Shown: one piece after another, positions 27,945 through 36,659 of the stretch | How the letters are laid out: each line of letters starts with the position of its first letter | Position numbering within the stretch: the first letter of the stretch is position 1 | NCBI RefSeq assembly: GCF_038443705.2 | Contig: NZ_CP151767.2 | Location: 558,001-622,000 of the forward strand | Origin: Yoonia sp. SS1-5 | GTDB taxonomy: Bacteria; Pseudomonadota; Alphaproteobacteria; Rhodobacterales; Rhodobacteraceae | Reading direction: 5' to 3' | DNA length: 64,000 nucleotides | Position numbers and translations under genes: made by a program | The notes under the pieces: model-generated | Database searches by the model: none | What the model was told of the DNA's origin: nothing | The model's input: the letters and a program-made list of their open reading frames with translations, nothing else

Positions 27945-29045
27945 TTAGATCCAGAATTCTTCGTGTACCGTCACCGGTCTTGTGCCGGCGGGTGTTGTCA
28001 CCGCCAGCGTGGTGCCTGCATCCCAATGGGTCATGCGCACCATACCCATCGCAACATTTACTTTAAAATCAGGGGAATAGGCGGCAGACGTCACCTGCCC
28101 CACCCGTTTTTTCCCAGCCATCAGCGGCCAGGCCATATCGCAAGGCGGAATATCACCGCCAATCGAGAGCGGCCTGATCTGCTGTGTCGGCCCTTCCTTG
28201 GCCACGCGCAGCAGCGCATCGCGCCCCACGCACCCAATCGCGGTCTGGGTCGAGCAAAAGCGCCCCAGCCCACATTCATGCGGCGTGTTTTCCCGTGTCA
28301 TGTCATTGCCGTAGGACAAGAGCCCACCCTCGATCCGTTCGATCAGGTTGGGACACCCGGCGCGCACATCCAGGTCGCGCCCCGCCTCCATCAACGCATT
28401 CCAGACAGGCATGCCGTTGGCGGTGCCGTCCACGTAAATTTCGAAACCTCCCTGTTTGGAATATCCGGACCGGGCGACCGCCATGCTGACACCCTGAAAA
28501 TCGAACCAGCCGAAACGAAAGAACTTGATGGCGCGGGTTGCCTCGCCAAAGACACGGGTGACCAGTTCCTCGGCCTTGGGCCCCTGCACGGCAAGGGGCG
28601 AGATATCGGGTTCATCCACCAGCACATCGAGACGATATCCATAGGCCAAGCCCTTGACCCAGAACAACAAATCACTATCGGCAATCGAAATCCACCACCG
28701 GTCCTCGGCCAGCTTCAACGCGACAGGATCATTCAGCATCCCGCCGGTTTCATCGACAATCGGCACGTAATAGCACTGCCCGGGCAGCATGCCGCGCAGA
28801 TCGCGCGGGGTCAGCATCTGCATCAGGCGGGCCGCGTCGGGGCCGCGTAATTCGATCTGCCGCTCGACAGCCACATCCCAGATCTGCACGGCAGATTTCA
28901 GATGGTGGTAATCGGCCTCGATGCTTTCAAAGACCGTTGGCAACAGCATGTGGTTATAGACCGTATATCCTTTGACACCGGCCGCCTGGACCCCGGGGGT
29001 AAAAGGCGTGCGGCGGATCCGGCGGGAGGGGGCGATTGTCGCCAT
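27945..29045 (-). CDS. dmdA: Dimethylsulfoniopropionate demethylase
   Basis: 366 aa, from the ATG overlapping the DinB stop by one base (TGATG). GcvT-fold protein; GVKGYTVYNHMLLPTVF near residue 24-40, PIVDETGGMLNDPVALKL, SKQGGFEIYVDG, AGCPNLIERIEGGLLSYGNDMTREN and HECGLGRFC closely follow the Ruegeria DmdA sequence as I recall it. It moves a methyl group from DMSP to tetrahydrofolate, giving methylmercaptopropionate. The acuI neighbour separates it from ordinary GcvT-like aminomethyltransferases. Other dmdB/C/D genes are not in this window. Confidence 0.9.
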   Translation of the reverse strand: MATIAPSRRIRRTPFTPGVQAAGVKGYTVYNHMLLPTVFESIEADYHHLKSAVQIWDVAVERQIELRGPDAARLMQMLTPRDLRGMLPGQCYYVPIVDETGGMLNDPVALKLAEDRWWISIADSDLLFWVKGLAYGYRLDVLVDEPDISPLAVQGPKAEELVTRVFGEATRAIKFFRFGWFDFQGVSMAVARSGYSKQGGFEIYVDGTANGMPVWNALMEAGRDLDVRAGCPNLIERIEGGLLSYGNDMTRENTPHECGLGRFCSTQTAIGCVGRDALLRVAKEGPTQQIRPLSIGGDIPPCDMAWPLMAGKKRVGQVTSAAYSPDFKVNVAMGMVRMTHWDAGTTLAVTTPAGTRPVTVHEEFWI

Positions 29046-29557
29046 CAGGCATCCTCCGGCATGAAGGGGATATCGGTATCGTCGGGCTTTTGCCCGGCGG
29101 CTGTCAGCATCGCATGCACCTGCCCGCGATGATGGGTCTGATGGTTGAACAATTGCATCACGCAAATCGCCATCGGCTTTGACATCTGCCTTTTCATCGC
29201 GCCGGAATACCATTCCAGATCGCCCACCAGATCAACCGCATGCACGCTATTGGCCCACAGCGTGATGCGCGCATCCATGCGAAACCGATCCGCCGCCCAG
29301 ACAGCGGGCGTGGGCGCCATATCAAAACTGTCCTCGATGCCCATGTCAGGATCAGGTGCTTCGCCACCGTCAAAGCGGCTCATCCATAGCATGTCACCCC
29401 ATAGAAGATGGTTCAGCGTCCGCATGATCGACCCGAAAAACGCGCCCCGGTCCTTGTAAAGATCGTCGCGGTCCATCGCAGGGATCATTTTCCGCAGCCC
29501 GGTATTTTGCCAGGCATTATACCGCGCCATGGTTTGACAATATTCCGGCGTGATCAC
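29045..29557 (-). CDS. DinB family protein
   Basis: 170 aa from the GTG in a 4-bp overlap (GTGA) with the DUF1326 gene; an alternative start 30 bp upstream gives 180 aa. Four-helix DinB-like fold signs: WQNTGLRKM, TLNHLLWGDMLWM with the first His, and HQTHHRGQVHAML with the HxxxH metal ligands. Members are metal-binding proteins, some thiol-dependent transferases. Coupled to dmdA downstream; role unknown. Confidence 0.78.
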   Translation of the reverse strand: MITPEYCQTMARYNAWQNTGLRKMIPAMDRDDLYKDRGAFFGSIMRTLNHLLWGDMLWMSRFDGGEAPDPDMGIEDSFDMAPTPAVWAADRFRMDARITLWANSVHAVDLVGDLEWYSGAMKRQMSKPMAICVMQLFNHQTHHRGQVHAMLTAAGQKPDDTDIPFMPEDA

Positions 29558-30267
29558 GGCTTGGGTCCTTTCCAGTCTATCGGGCAAATCTCGGCCGATT
29601 TACCGCCAAAGTCCCAGACCCGCCCGTAGTCGCGGACCTTCGATTTCGTTCCGGTCGCTGCGATGATATCCGGCCCCATCCAGTATTTTGAGTTCGAGAT
29701 CATCACCGGATGATCGGGCGATTTGCCCTTCATCATCTCAATCTCGCCCTGGATTTTGCGGCCGATATAGATGCCCCGTTTTGTTCCCTCGCGGACGATC
29801 TCGACCTTTTCACGCTCTGCCCCGATGATCTCGGAGACCAGCATGGTGAACAGACCCGTCGTGCCGCCAGCCGCCCCGCTGAATATTTTCAAAATCCCGT
29901 TATAGGCCTTTTGCGTGCTGCGTTCGTCCACATAGGCGGCCACGCGCCAATTACCCTCGGCCATCCGGCCGGGAATATCGACCAGCAGGCCCACATTCAG
30001 CCCTGCAAGGCTTTCGCCCTCGAAATGCCCCTCATCAATGGCAATGGCCATCCATGCGTGGCAATGCCCTTCTGTGGGCGGGTGCGCGCCAAGGCTGACA
30101 ACACAAGGGCAGAACACCGTGCAAGAGCAGTTCAAAAACAACTCACCCTTGATGGCCCAGGTGGTCGGTTTCATCTTGCGGCGAAGCGGGTTGCTTTCCA
30201 TCCGCTGATCAATCCGTTGCGAGACCGGCAACTTATCCGCGGGCGGTCGTTCTTTCTTTTCAGCCAT
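29554..30267 (-). CDS. DUF1326 domain protein
   Basis: 237 aa, start supported by AGGGA upstream. The DUF1326 core is seen from WAIKGELFLNCSCTVFCPCVVSLG, with the CSC and CPC cysteine pairs, through HCHAWMAIAIDEGHFEG and SKYWMGPDI. The Cys/His content suggests metal binding. DUF1326 genes are commonly next to DUF2182 genes, as here. No biochemical function is established. Confidence 0.85.
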   Translation of the reverse strand: MAEKKERPPADKLPVSQRIDQRMESNPLRRKMKPTTWAIKGELFLNCSCTVFCPCVVSLGAHPPTEGHCHAWMAIAIDEGHFEGESLAGLNVGLLVDIPGRMAEGNWRVAAYVDERSTQKAYNGILKIFSGAAGGTTGLFTMLVSEIIGAEREKVEIVREGTKRGIYIGRKIQGEIEMMKGKSPDHPVMISNSKYWMGPDIIAATGTKSKVRDYGRVWDFGGKSAEICPIDWKGPKP

Positions 30268-30282
30268 ATCGCGTCCCTTTCT

Positions 30283-31050
30283 CTAGTAGATTGCCAAGGC
30301 CACACCGGCGGCAATCAGTGCAACGCCGGTGGGCTTGATCACCCGATGCCCGATATCGGGCAGTTTCTCGAAAATCATCAAAAGCGTGGCTAGACCCATC
30401 CAAAGCAGGCTCATCACCCCGCCGACAAATCCCAGCGCCATGAAACCCCAACAGCACAAAACGCAAAACGCACCCAGCCCCAACCCCATGCGCAATCCGC
30501 CCGGGAAACCGGTTTTCCAATGGCCCAGGAAATAGGTCATCGGCGCGTGGCAGACCCCATGGCAGACCTCTTTGATACGGGTGAACTGAAAGGCCCCCAC
30601 CGCCACCAGCAGAAGGGCGGATAGCCAGACCGGCGCGACCCCCAGCATGTTGATCACCCCGCCATATAGCAAGGCCAGTTGCACGGCCGCTATTGCGGCC
30701 GCAAACGCCACCCAAACGATAAAGTAGCCCAGCAAGACACCCAGCCAGCCGGACCGCGTGCCATCGGCGCTGATCATCAACCGCTCATATGTTGTCAATG
30801 TGGGGACAAGTGTCGGCAGCATCATGGCCGCCATCATGATCGCCCACATCGCAAACAGCGGGCCGAACCGGGCCATCGGCATATCCATGGGCATGCGCGG
30901 GTTCATATCGGCCATTGCCTGGCCCATTGGCCCCGGACGCCCGATCCAGTCCAGGTCCATATCCATGGCCATGACAAACATCATCCACCACGCAGCAATG
31001 ATCGCCCCGAAAAAGGCCAACCACAGTGATGAGCGGATCAAATACGGCAC
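30283..31050 (-). CDS. DUF2182 integral membrane protein, predicted metal-binding
   Basis: 255 aa from a GTG preceded by GGGAGGA; longer frames upstream would run through the promoter of the divergent regulator. Seven or so membrane helices, an early Met/Asp-rich loop (MAMDMDLDWIG, PMGQAMADMNPRMPMDMPM) and the family block FAMWAIMMAAMMLPTLVPTL. Met-rich periplasmic loops fit a copper-related role, but this is inference. Starts 67 bp from the divergent FadR-type regulator. Confidence 0.82.
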   Translation of the reverse strand: MPYLIRSSLWLAFFGAIIAAWWMMFVMAMDMDLDWIGRPGPMGQAMADMNPRMPMDMPMARFGPLFAMWAIMMAAMMLPTLVPTLTTYERLMISADGTRSGWLGVLLGYFIVWVAFAAAIAAVQLALLYGGVINMLGVAPVWLSALLLVAVGAFQFTRIKEVCHGVCHAPMTYFLGHWKTGFPGGLRMGLGLGAFCVLCCWGFMALGFVGGVMSLLWMGLATLLMIFEKLPDIGHRVIKPTGVALIAAGVALAIY

Positions 31051-31091
31051 TGGCGTCCTCCCAAAACGCGACTCAGGGCTTGCGGAAAGAT

Positions 31092-31117
31092 ATGTCAGAC
31101 GTTTAATTGTCTGACAA
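31092..31117. promoter_or_regulatory. Candidate FadR/GntR operator pair
   Basis: TTGTCTGACAA at 31107-31117 is an exact match to the FadR-subfamily operator pattern TnGTnnnACnA and is a perfect palindrome around one base. A weaker core GTCAGAC lies at 31094-31100. Both are between the divergent DUF2182 and regulator genes, and the strong one touches the regulator's start codon. Confidence 0.65.
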
Positions 31118-31858
31118 ATGAAAATTGATCCTGCCAGCCCCGCCGACCTGTCGCAGCAGATTGCAAAAGCGATCCGCGATGCGATCATATCCGGCGCACT
31201 GCCCGTTGATGAGCGGCTGCCGTCCGAATCCGAACTGGCCGAGCAATTCAACGTCTCGCGGCCCACTGTGCGTGAAGCGCTCAAGCGGCTGGCCGCGCAA
31301 TCGCTGATCCGCACGCAACGGGGCGCGACCGGGGGGGCCTTTGTCAATCGGCTGAAATTTGAAGATGCCTATGGGCAGCAGATAACAACCTCTACCCTGC
31401 TTTTGTCGATGAATGATGTCAGTTTCGGAACAGCCTGCGAGGCGCGCTATGCGCTGGAACGGGCCTGCGCGCCCTTGTCTGCGGCCCGGCGCACCCCTGA
31501 CCATCTGGCGACGATGCGCGCCGAGATCCATCGCCAACAACAGCCTGGGCTGACGGATGAGGCATTCTGCGCCTCTGACGTGGCCTTTCACCGGGCCTTG
31601 GTGGATGCCGCGCATAATCCGGTTCTGTCATATCAACTGGCCGGCGCGGTCGAGGCGATGCAACCGCTGATGAACATGATCACATTCGGCGCCCGCTCGC
31701 GCGAGCGGATCGTGACCCTGCACGCGCATATCGCCGATGCTATCGCGGATGCCGACGCAACTGCGGCAGATCAGCATCTGGCGGAACTGGCCGCCTATAC
31801 GCAACAGCTTGCCCACGATGTCATTGCGGAACGAAACGCCGCCCGGTCCCGTAAATGA
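31118..31858 (+). CDS. FadR-subfamily GntR transcriptional regulator
   Basis: 246 aa. N-terminal winged helix (IRDAIISGALPVDERLPSESELAEQFNVSRPTVREAL, about residues 17-55) and a C-terminal FCD helical domain from about 85 with metal-site-like residues (ASDVAFHRAL, HAHIADAI). FCD regulators usually sense small organic acids. The start has no Shine-Dalgarno sequence. It probably represses itself and the divergent DUF2182-DUF1326-DinB-dmdA-acuI run via the palindrome at its start; the link to DMSP metabolites such as acrylate is inference. Confidence 0.88.
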   Translation: MKIDPASPADLSQQIAKAIRDAIISGALPVDERLPSESELAEQFNVSRPTVREALKRLAAQSLIRTQRGATGGAFVNRLKFEDAYGQQITTSTLLLSMNDVSFGTACEARYALERACAPLSAARRTPDHLATMRAEIHRQQQPGLTDEAFCASDVAFHRALVDAAHNPVLSYQLAGAVEAMQPLMNMITFGARSRERIVTLHAHIADAIADADATAADQHLAELAAYTQQLAHDVIAERNAARSRK

Positions 31859-31918
31859 CCCTTGCCCGCATCGGCATGGCACCCTAATTTCGCCGCAAGA
31901 GAAACAGGGAGTTCGCCG

Positions 31919-32962
31919 ATGAAAACTAAACTGATCTGCGGGGCGGTTTCATTGACCGCCATCGCCACCAGCCTTGCCGCACAAGATGCAGACTTGCTGG
32001 TTTTTGATTATCCGGGCTTTGAAGACCCCGCCTTTCACGCGGATTACGTCGCCACCCACGGCGATAGTCCCACATTTGCGTTCTTCGGTGACGAGGATGA
32101 AGCATTCCAGAAAATCCGCGCAGGATTTGACGCGGACGTATCGCATATCTGTGCCGGATCGGTCAGCAAATGGACCGAAAGCGGGATTATCGAACCCTGG
32201 GATATCAGCAAGATACCCGCCTATGCGGATCTTGATAGCAACCTGACCGGCACAGATGTTGCCGCAGGTGACGACGTCTTCTTTATCCCGACGGATTTTG
32301 GCTCAACCGCAATTGCCTATAACCCTGACGAGGTTTCGGGCGATGATGTGGCCAGTCTGGACGTCTTCAAGAACCCGCAATTCGCAGGCCGCGTCACATT
32401 GCCCGACAATGTGGATGACGCCTATGCGCTGGCCTATCTGGCGACCGGCGTGGATAATTGGCAGAACGCCACAGACGCGCAATTCGAGGCCGCCTCGAAC
32501 TGGCTCCGCGAGGTGCATCCGAACCTGCGCACCTATTGGACCGACCCCGCCGAACTTGCACAGCTTTTGTCATCCGGCGAAGTGCTGATCAGCTGGGCAT
32601 GGAACGAAACCTATCCCACAATGGTCGAGGAAGGCCGCCCGATCGGTTTTCAGCGCGAGGCGGCAGAGGGTTCGTCCTTGTGGCTGTGCGGCTACGTGAA
32701 CCTGGTTGACGGGCAAGGCAGCGAAGACAAGGCCTATGATTATATTAACGCAATGCTGGCCGAGTCGTCGGTCGTCCCGTTGCTTGACGCGGGCTATGGG
32801 TCATCCAACAAGGTGGCGCTGACCTCGCAAGTCACCGAAGAGGACCTCGAAGCGTCTGGTCTTGGGGTCATTGATGTCCCGGTCCTCGCGCAATTGCCGA
32901 TGAGCAACGAGATGCGCGAACGTCAGGCTGAAACCTTCGAGCTGATCAAGGCCGGTTTCTAA
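31919..32962 (+). CDS. PotD/PotF-like periplasmic substrate-binding protein, orphan
   Basis: 347 aa from the ATG with GGGAG upstream; signal peptide about residues 1-20 (SLAAQ). Extracellular solute-binding fold of the polyamine type (FDYPGFEDPAF, CAGSVSKWTESG, DFGSTAIAYNPDEV, LSSGEVLISWAWNETYP). Normally it would work with two permeases and an ATPase, but none follows: the next gene region is a pseudogene on the other strand. It may serve a transporter encoded elsewhere. 60 bp after the regulator, same strand, so likely co-transcribed. Confidence 0.8.
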   Translation: MKTKLICGAVSLTAIATSLAAQDADLLVFDYPGFEDPAFHADYVATHGDSPTFAFFGDEDEAFQKIRAGFDADVSHICAGSVSKWTESGIIEPWDISKIPAYADLDSNLTGTDVAAGDDVFFIPTDFGSTAIAYNPDEVSGDDVASLDVFKNPQFAGRVTLPDNVDDAYALAYLATGVDNWQNATDAQFEAASNWLREVHPNLRTYWTDPAELAQLLSSGEVLISWAWNETYPTMVEEGRPIGFQREAAEGSSLWLCGYVNLVDGQGSEDKAYDYINAMLAESSVVPLLDAGYGSSNKVALTSQVTEEDLEASGLGVIDVPVLAQLPMSNEMRERQAETFELIKAGF

Positions 32963-33016
32963 CGGCGATCTGACGCCGCCATAACGGCCCGCTTGGCTGA
33001 TTTTGTCACGTCGCCC

Positions 33017-33377
33017 CTAATCGGGGCGGCGTCCACGGGCAAAACCTACTGCTTGGCACGACCCCAAAAAAATCACACCTTTGCGCAATATGAAGCATCC
33101 AAAGGCCCGCATCTCGCCGCGTCGCAGGACGGCTGTGAAAGAAATCCAATTGCATCTGGTCGTGATCAAATCAGCCATCGTGGGCGCGTTATGCCCAAGG
33201 GTATTCCATCACGTCCTTGATAATGCAGCTTTGCGCCGTAGCGGTGCTTGGGAGCTGGGTATCCACCAGCACAATGTCGCTCCGATGACCTATCCGCACA
33301 AGGCAGGACAACAGATCGGGCGTGATCCGCGGATCAACCTTATGCAGCAAAGTCTGCTGTGGAACGCCACGCATCAT
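33017..33377 (-). pseudogene. Broken fucU/rbsD-type sugar mutarotase gene
   Basis: In one minus frame, 33377-33189 translates to a peptide with VDPRITPDLLSCLVRIGH and DIVLVDTQLPS, matching the N-terminus of RbsD/FucU mutarotases (family pattern P-L-x-P-E-L-L-x-x-L-x-x-M-G-H-G-D-x-I-x-x-x-D-x-x-F-P). A stop follows. In another frame, about 33160-33080, FTAVLRRGEMRAFG and FILRKGVI match the family's C-terminal end. The middle of about 70 residues is missing, so the gene carries a deletion plus frame change. Intact members are about 140 aa. It precedes, on the same side, the ribose-type ABC transporter at 34578-38200, a typical partner. Confidence 0.65.
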
Positions 33378-33563
33378 TGACGCGAACCAGAGGTTTTTCT
33401 GAGTACTATCAGCAGGTCCGGTGGGGCACTGTTGGACCAAACGTCGAGCATCACCGACCCAGACCGGACCTCTACGAAGACCCGCACTAACGGCGGCACT
33501 GCGGACGGAGCTGACGTTGACTTCGCATCTGCGAAGGTCTGCATCCGCAGAAAACACCGGTAG

Positions 33564-34070
33564 TTAAGCCTCGGGATTACCCCTTAACAATCGTCCCATT
33601 ACAAAACTGATCAAGCTTCCTATCAAGATCAGGCGAGGTAAAAACCAAGGACCCTCCTGAGTTTCAACACGAACGTCCCTTGGATTATCGGGATCGTACT
33701 TAATATCCAGCTCGGTTCCGACCGGCAAATTGTAAGAGATCGCCTTGACGCGAGGGCTCGTAACGTGGACAGTCCCATCTTCGTGTGTCCATCTAAGCGT
33801 CAGTTGATAAACCGCATCACCGTCTGACGTTTCGCCCTCCTGCACCTCCAAAACTTCGGAAGTCGCAGTGAGTGCGTCTAACTCGAAATGTGCTCTTTGA
33901 GCGATCCAAGCCAACCCAATCACGCAACCGGTTATTCCCGCAAACATCAGGTTGGCACCCCAGCCTCTTCTCGAAGAGAAGCCCAACCTTTGACCATCTT
34001 CAGTCCGATGCAACATGCCTTCCAAGAACGTGACACGTACCAAATTCCAAAACCTAGCCAAGATACTCAT
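33564..34070 (-). CDS. DUF3592 domain membrane protein
   Basis: 168 aa with a helix near residues 38-56, an extracytoplasmic beta domain and a second helix near the C-terminus (LPRLILIGSLISFVMG). The stretch from ATSEVLEVQEG to VGTELDIKYDPDNPRDVRV is typical of DUF3592. Lower GC and lonely position suggest accessory DNA. Function unknown. Confidence 0.7.
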   Translation of the reverse strand: MSILARFWNLVRVTFLEGMLHRTEDGQRLGFSSRRGWGANLMFAGITGCVIGLAWIAQRAHFELDALTATSEVLEVQEGETSDGDAVYQLTLRWTHEDGTVHVTSPRVKAISYNLPVGTELDIKYDPDNPRDVRVETQEGPWFLPRLILIGSLISFVMGRLLRGNPEA

Positions 34071-34532
34071 GGTGTCTCCAATTCCCGAGACCTGACATTA
34101 GCTGCGCTGCCGAATTTTGGAAAGTCGGGCTCGTTTCAGACCTTCGCTGCGTTGGCCACAAAGGGCCGCCTATATTTTACTCGCAAAGATCGGGGAATTG
34201 TTGTTCCGGTGTTGTTTGCAAAGCACCTACCAGCGTCTTTTCGATCTTTGTAGGTCAATAAACTGGCTTTCCGACTTGGGTAGCGGCGCCATCGGTCACG
34301 CTCGACTTTTGTGCTATCTTGGCAAGAGACGTCCTGTGCACACGAAGATCAGCCGCGAGGGGTTCAAGACGATCTCATCGATGTTCGGTGGGTGGCTGCA
34401 TTTTTTCAGAATTTGGGAATGCTGGCATTGTGACAATGCAGATCATCGACATCCGATTTGAGGTGTTGGGTCAATGCCGTGACGGCAAAGTCAAAGTCAT
34501 CAGACATTCCACATCTGTCCCCTTTGGTATGC
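34071..34532. other. Gene-free stretch
   Basis: About 460 bp of lower-GC DNA. Short ORFs on both strands show no family motif or ribosome-binding site. No RNA gene recognised. Confidence 0.4.
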
Positions 34533-34561
34533 ATGCCCGGCGGGCTTGACGCGCCGGGCAT
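34533..34561 (-). terminator. Hairpin after ABC transporter operon
   Basis: Perfect 10-bp inverted repeat ATGCCCGGCG / CGCCGGGCAT with a 9-nt loop, 17 bp after the stop codon of the last gene in the ABC operon. No T-run follows, so it may be a weak terminator or an RNA 3'-end stabiliser. Confidence 0.55.
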
Positions 34562-34577
34562 CTGATCAAACCGGCAA

Positions 34578-35621
34578 TCAACGCGCGGGCAACGCGATCC
34601 AGTCGGCCATCGCCACATCCGCATGCTGAAACTGCGGCATTTTCTGACCCAGATCATCCATGTTCCTGATGTCCTGTTCGTTCAGGAAATCCTGCGTGAT
34701 CAGCGTTGGTGGGACGATCACGCTGGCACCGGGGTTATCGCCCGCCAGCAGGATCGCCAATGCCCGTACGGACACCTCGCCCACAACGCTTGGGTTGGTG
34801 GCGACCGTCGCCACCCAGGCAGAGCCGGGTTCGCGCATCGCCGCAATATCAGCGGTTGAGACATCGGCCGAATAGATATCCACGTCATCGGTCATGCCCG
34901 CTTCGTCCACCGCAATTTTGACGCCCTTGGCGAATTCATCATAGGGCGCGAAGACCACATTGATGTTGGGATTGGCCTGCAGAACCGATCTGGCCTGATT
35001 GGCGACAGAATTGGCAATCGGGTTATCAAGTGTGCCGAACATGGCGGCCTCGACAATGTCGGGGTTGGCTGCTTTCACCTCTTCCCAGGCGACATGGCGC
35101 CGGTCCAGCGGGGCAATGCCGGGGACATAGACGTAACCGGCGGTAAACGCTGTCCCGTTGTCGGCCACGGCCTGATCAAGTGCGAGCTTGCCCAACAAAT
35201 AGTCGGATTGTTCGATCTGCGGGATCGCATCATTTTCGACATTCACATCAAAGGCCACAACCTTGATGCCCGCATCAACAGCCCGTTGTGCGGCGTCTTT
35301 CATCGATTCCGTCAGCCCGTGCTGGATGATGATCCCATCCACCCCGAGTGCGATGGCCTGATCGACCATATCCGCCTGCAGGGCCGCATCCTGCCGGCTG
35401 TCAAACACCCGCAGATCAACGCCCAGGGCCGCGGCCTGATTTTCAACGCCTGCCAGATAGGATTGAAAGAAATCACCGGTCGCCAGATACCGTACCAGCG
35501 CGATCTTGACCTCACCGGGATTATCAAACGGTGCCGGGGCTTGCGCAAATGCCGGGCTTGCGACGCTCGCTGTCATTGCCGCGATACCGGCCAGTTTCAG
35601 GAATATACGTCTCAGCATCAT
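34578..35621 (-). CDS. Ribose-type ABC transporter substrate-binding protein
   Basis: 347 aa from the ATG after GGAGGAAAC. Signal peptide about residues 1-26 (SVASPAFAQA). Periplasmic-binding-protein type 1 fold (Peripla_BP_4): KIALVRYLATGDFFQSYLAGV, GVDGIIIQHG, VVAFDVNVEN, VDIYSADVSTADI. Last gene of an ATPase-permease-binding protein operon. Divergent mtnK-mtnA suggests 5-methylthioribose or a related pentose as ligand; not provable from sequence. Confidence 0.85.
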   Translation of the reverse strand: MMLRRIFLKLAGIAAMTASVASPAFAQAPAPFDNPGEVKIALVRYLATGDFFQSYLAGVENQAAALGVDLRVFDSRQDAALQADMVDQAIALGVDGIIIQHGLTESMKDAAQRAVDAGIKVVAFDVNVENDAIPQIEQSDYLLGKLALDQAVADNGTAFTAGYVYVPGIAPLDRRHVAWEEVKAANPDIVEAAMFGTLDNPIANSVANQARSVLQANPNINVVFAPYDEFAKGVKIAVDEAGMTDDVDIYSADVSTADIAAMREPGSAWVATVATNPSVVGEVSVRALAILLAGDNPGASVIVPPTLITQDFLNEQDIRNMDDLGQKMPQFQHADVAMADWIALPAR

Positions 35622-35642
35622 GTTTCCTCCCAATTGCTGAAC

Positions 35643-36659
35643 TCACGATGTTCGACCCGCACCCCGTTTGGCGCTGAGGTAGAACGTAAAGACAAGGGCA
35701 ACGACCAGAACGGCCCCCTTGACGAAATCTTGTGTGTAATAGGGTGCATTCATCATGGTCATGCCCTGCAGCAGAATACCGACGAAAAGCGCACCAATGG
35801 CGGTGCCAAATGCGTTCGGGCGCGCCGCCCCAAGGACGGCAAAGCCGATCAATGCTGCGGCAACACTGTCCAGCAACAGGTTGTTTCCACTCGCAATATC
35901 CCCACGCCCAAGGCGCGCCGCCAGCAGGATACCACCAATAGAGGCCGTCACCCCCGAGATCATGTAGGCCGCGACCTTGTAGCGGTTCACATGGGTCCCC
36001 ACGAGCGCTGCGGCACGCGCATTTGATCCGATGGCATACATCAACCGCCCGTGCCGCGTCAGTTCGAGGAAAGCCCAGATCAGCACCGCGATGATCACAA
36101 ATAGCACAACCGGCACCGGGACGAGGTTTTCCAGAAACAGATCAAAGCGGTTGCGCCCGATCCACAGGAATGCAGCAGAAAACGCCCCCTCGGCGACGGT
36201 CCCGTCAGATAGCTGCATGCCGGTCGCAATTGAATTGCCCTGTGTCGGGATCCGCTGCAACCCGATCAGCAGAAACATCATACCCAATGTGGCCAGTAGA
36301 TCAGGCACCCGGAACTTGACGATCAACAGCCCGTTCACCAGCCCGACAAAGGCCCCCATCAACAAACACAGGATCACCGCAACGCCTGCCGAATGTTCAA
36401 GGATCACCATCGAATAGGCCGACAACATCAACGCCGAGGTCGCCACCGCACCGATCGACAGATCAAACCCGTCCACCACCAATGTGCATGTGACCCCCAG
36501 GGCAAGAATGCCCGTGATCGCAACGGATTGCAGGATAAAGACCGCAGACCGGGGCGATGCAAATCCGCTGGCGAAGCTACTGAAGAAAATGACAAGACCA
36601 CCAAGCAGGATCAGAAACCCAAACCGGATGGCAAAGTTCAGAACCGCATCAGTGCTCAT
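35643..36659 (-). CDS. Ribose-type ABC transporter permease
   Basis: 338 aa, about eight to ten helices, of the BPD_transp_2 (RbsC/LsrC) family: SVAITGILALGVTCTLVVDGFDLSIGAV, GLLIVKFRVPDLLATLGMM, SNARAAALVGTHVNRYKVAAYMISG, LLDSVAAALIGFAVLG. Overlaps the ATPase gene by 4 bp, followed 21 bp later by the binding protein. Forms the membrane channel of the importer. Confidence 0.88.
   Translation of the reverse strand: MSTDAVLNFAIRFGFLILLGGLVIFFSSFASGFASPRSAVFILQSVAITGILALGVTCTLVVDGFDLSIGAVATSALMLSAYSMVILEHSAGVAVILCLLMGAFVGLVNGLLIVKFRVPDLLATLGMMFLLIGLQRIPTQGNSIATGMQLSDGTVAEGAFSAAFLWIGRNRFDLFLENLVPVPVVLFVIIAVLIWAFLELTRHGRLMYAIGSNARAAALVGTHVNRYKVAAYMISGVTASIGGILLAARLGRGDIASGNNLLLDSVAAALIGFAVLGAARPNAFGTAIGALFVGILLQGMTMMNAPYYTQDFVKGAVLVVALVFTFYLSAKRGAGRTS

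Noticed and set aside
33013..33028. GCCCC/GGGGC hairpin after the PotD-like gene as a terminator
   Set aside because: Short 6-bp stem with no T-run; not distinguishable from chance in GC-rich DNA.
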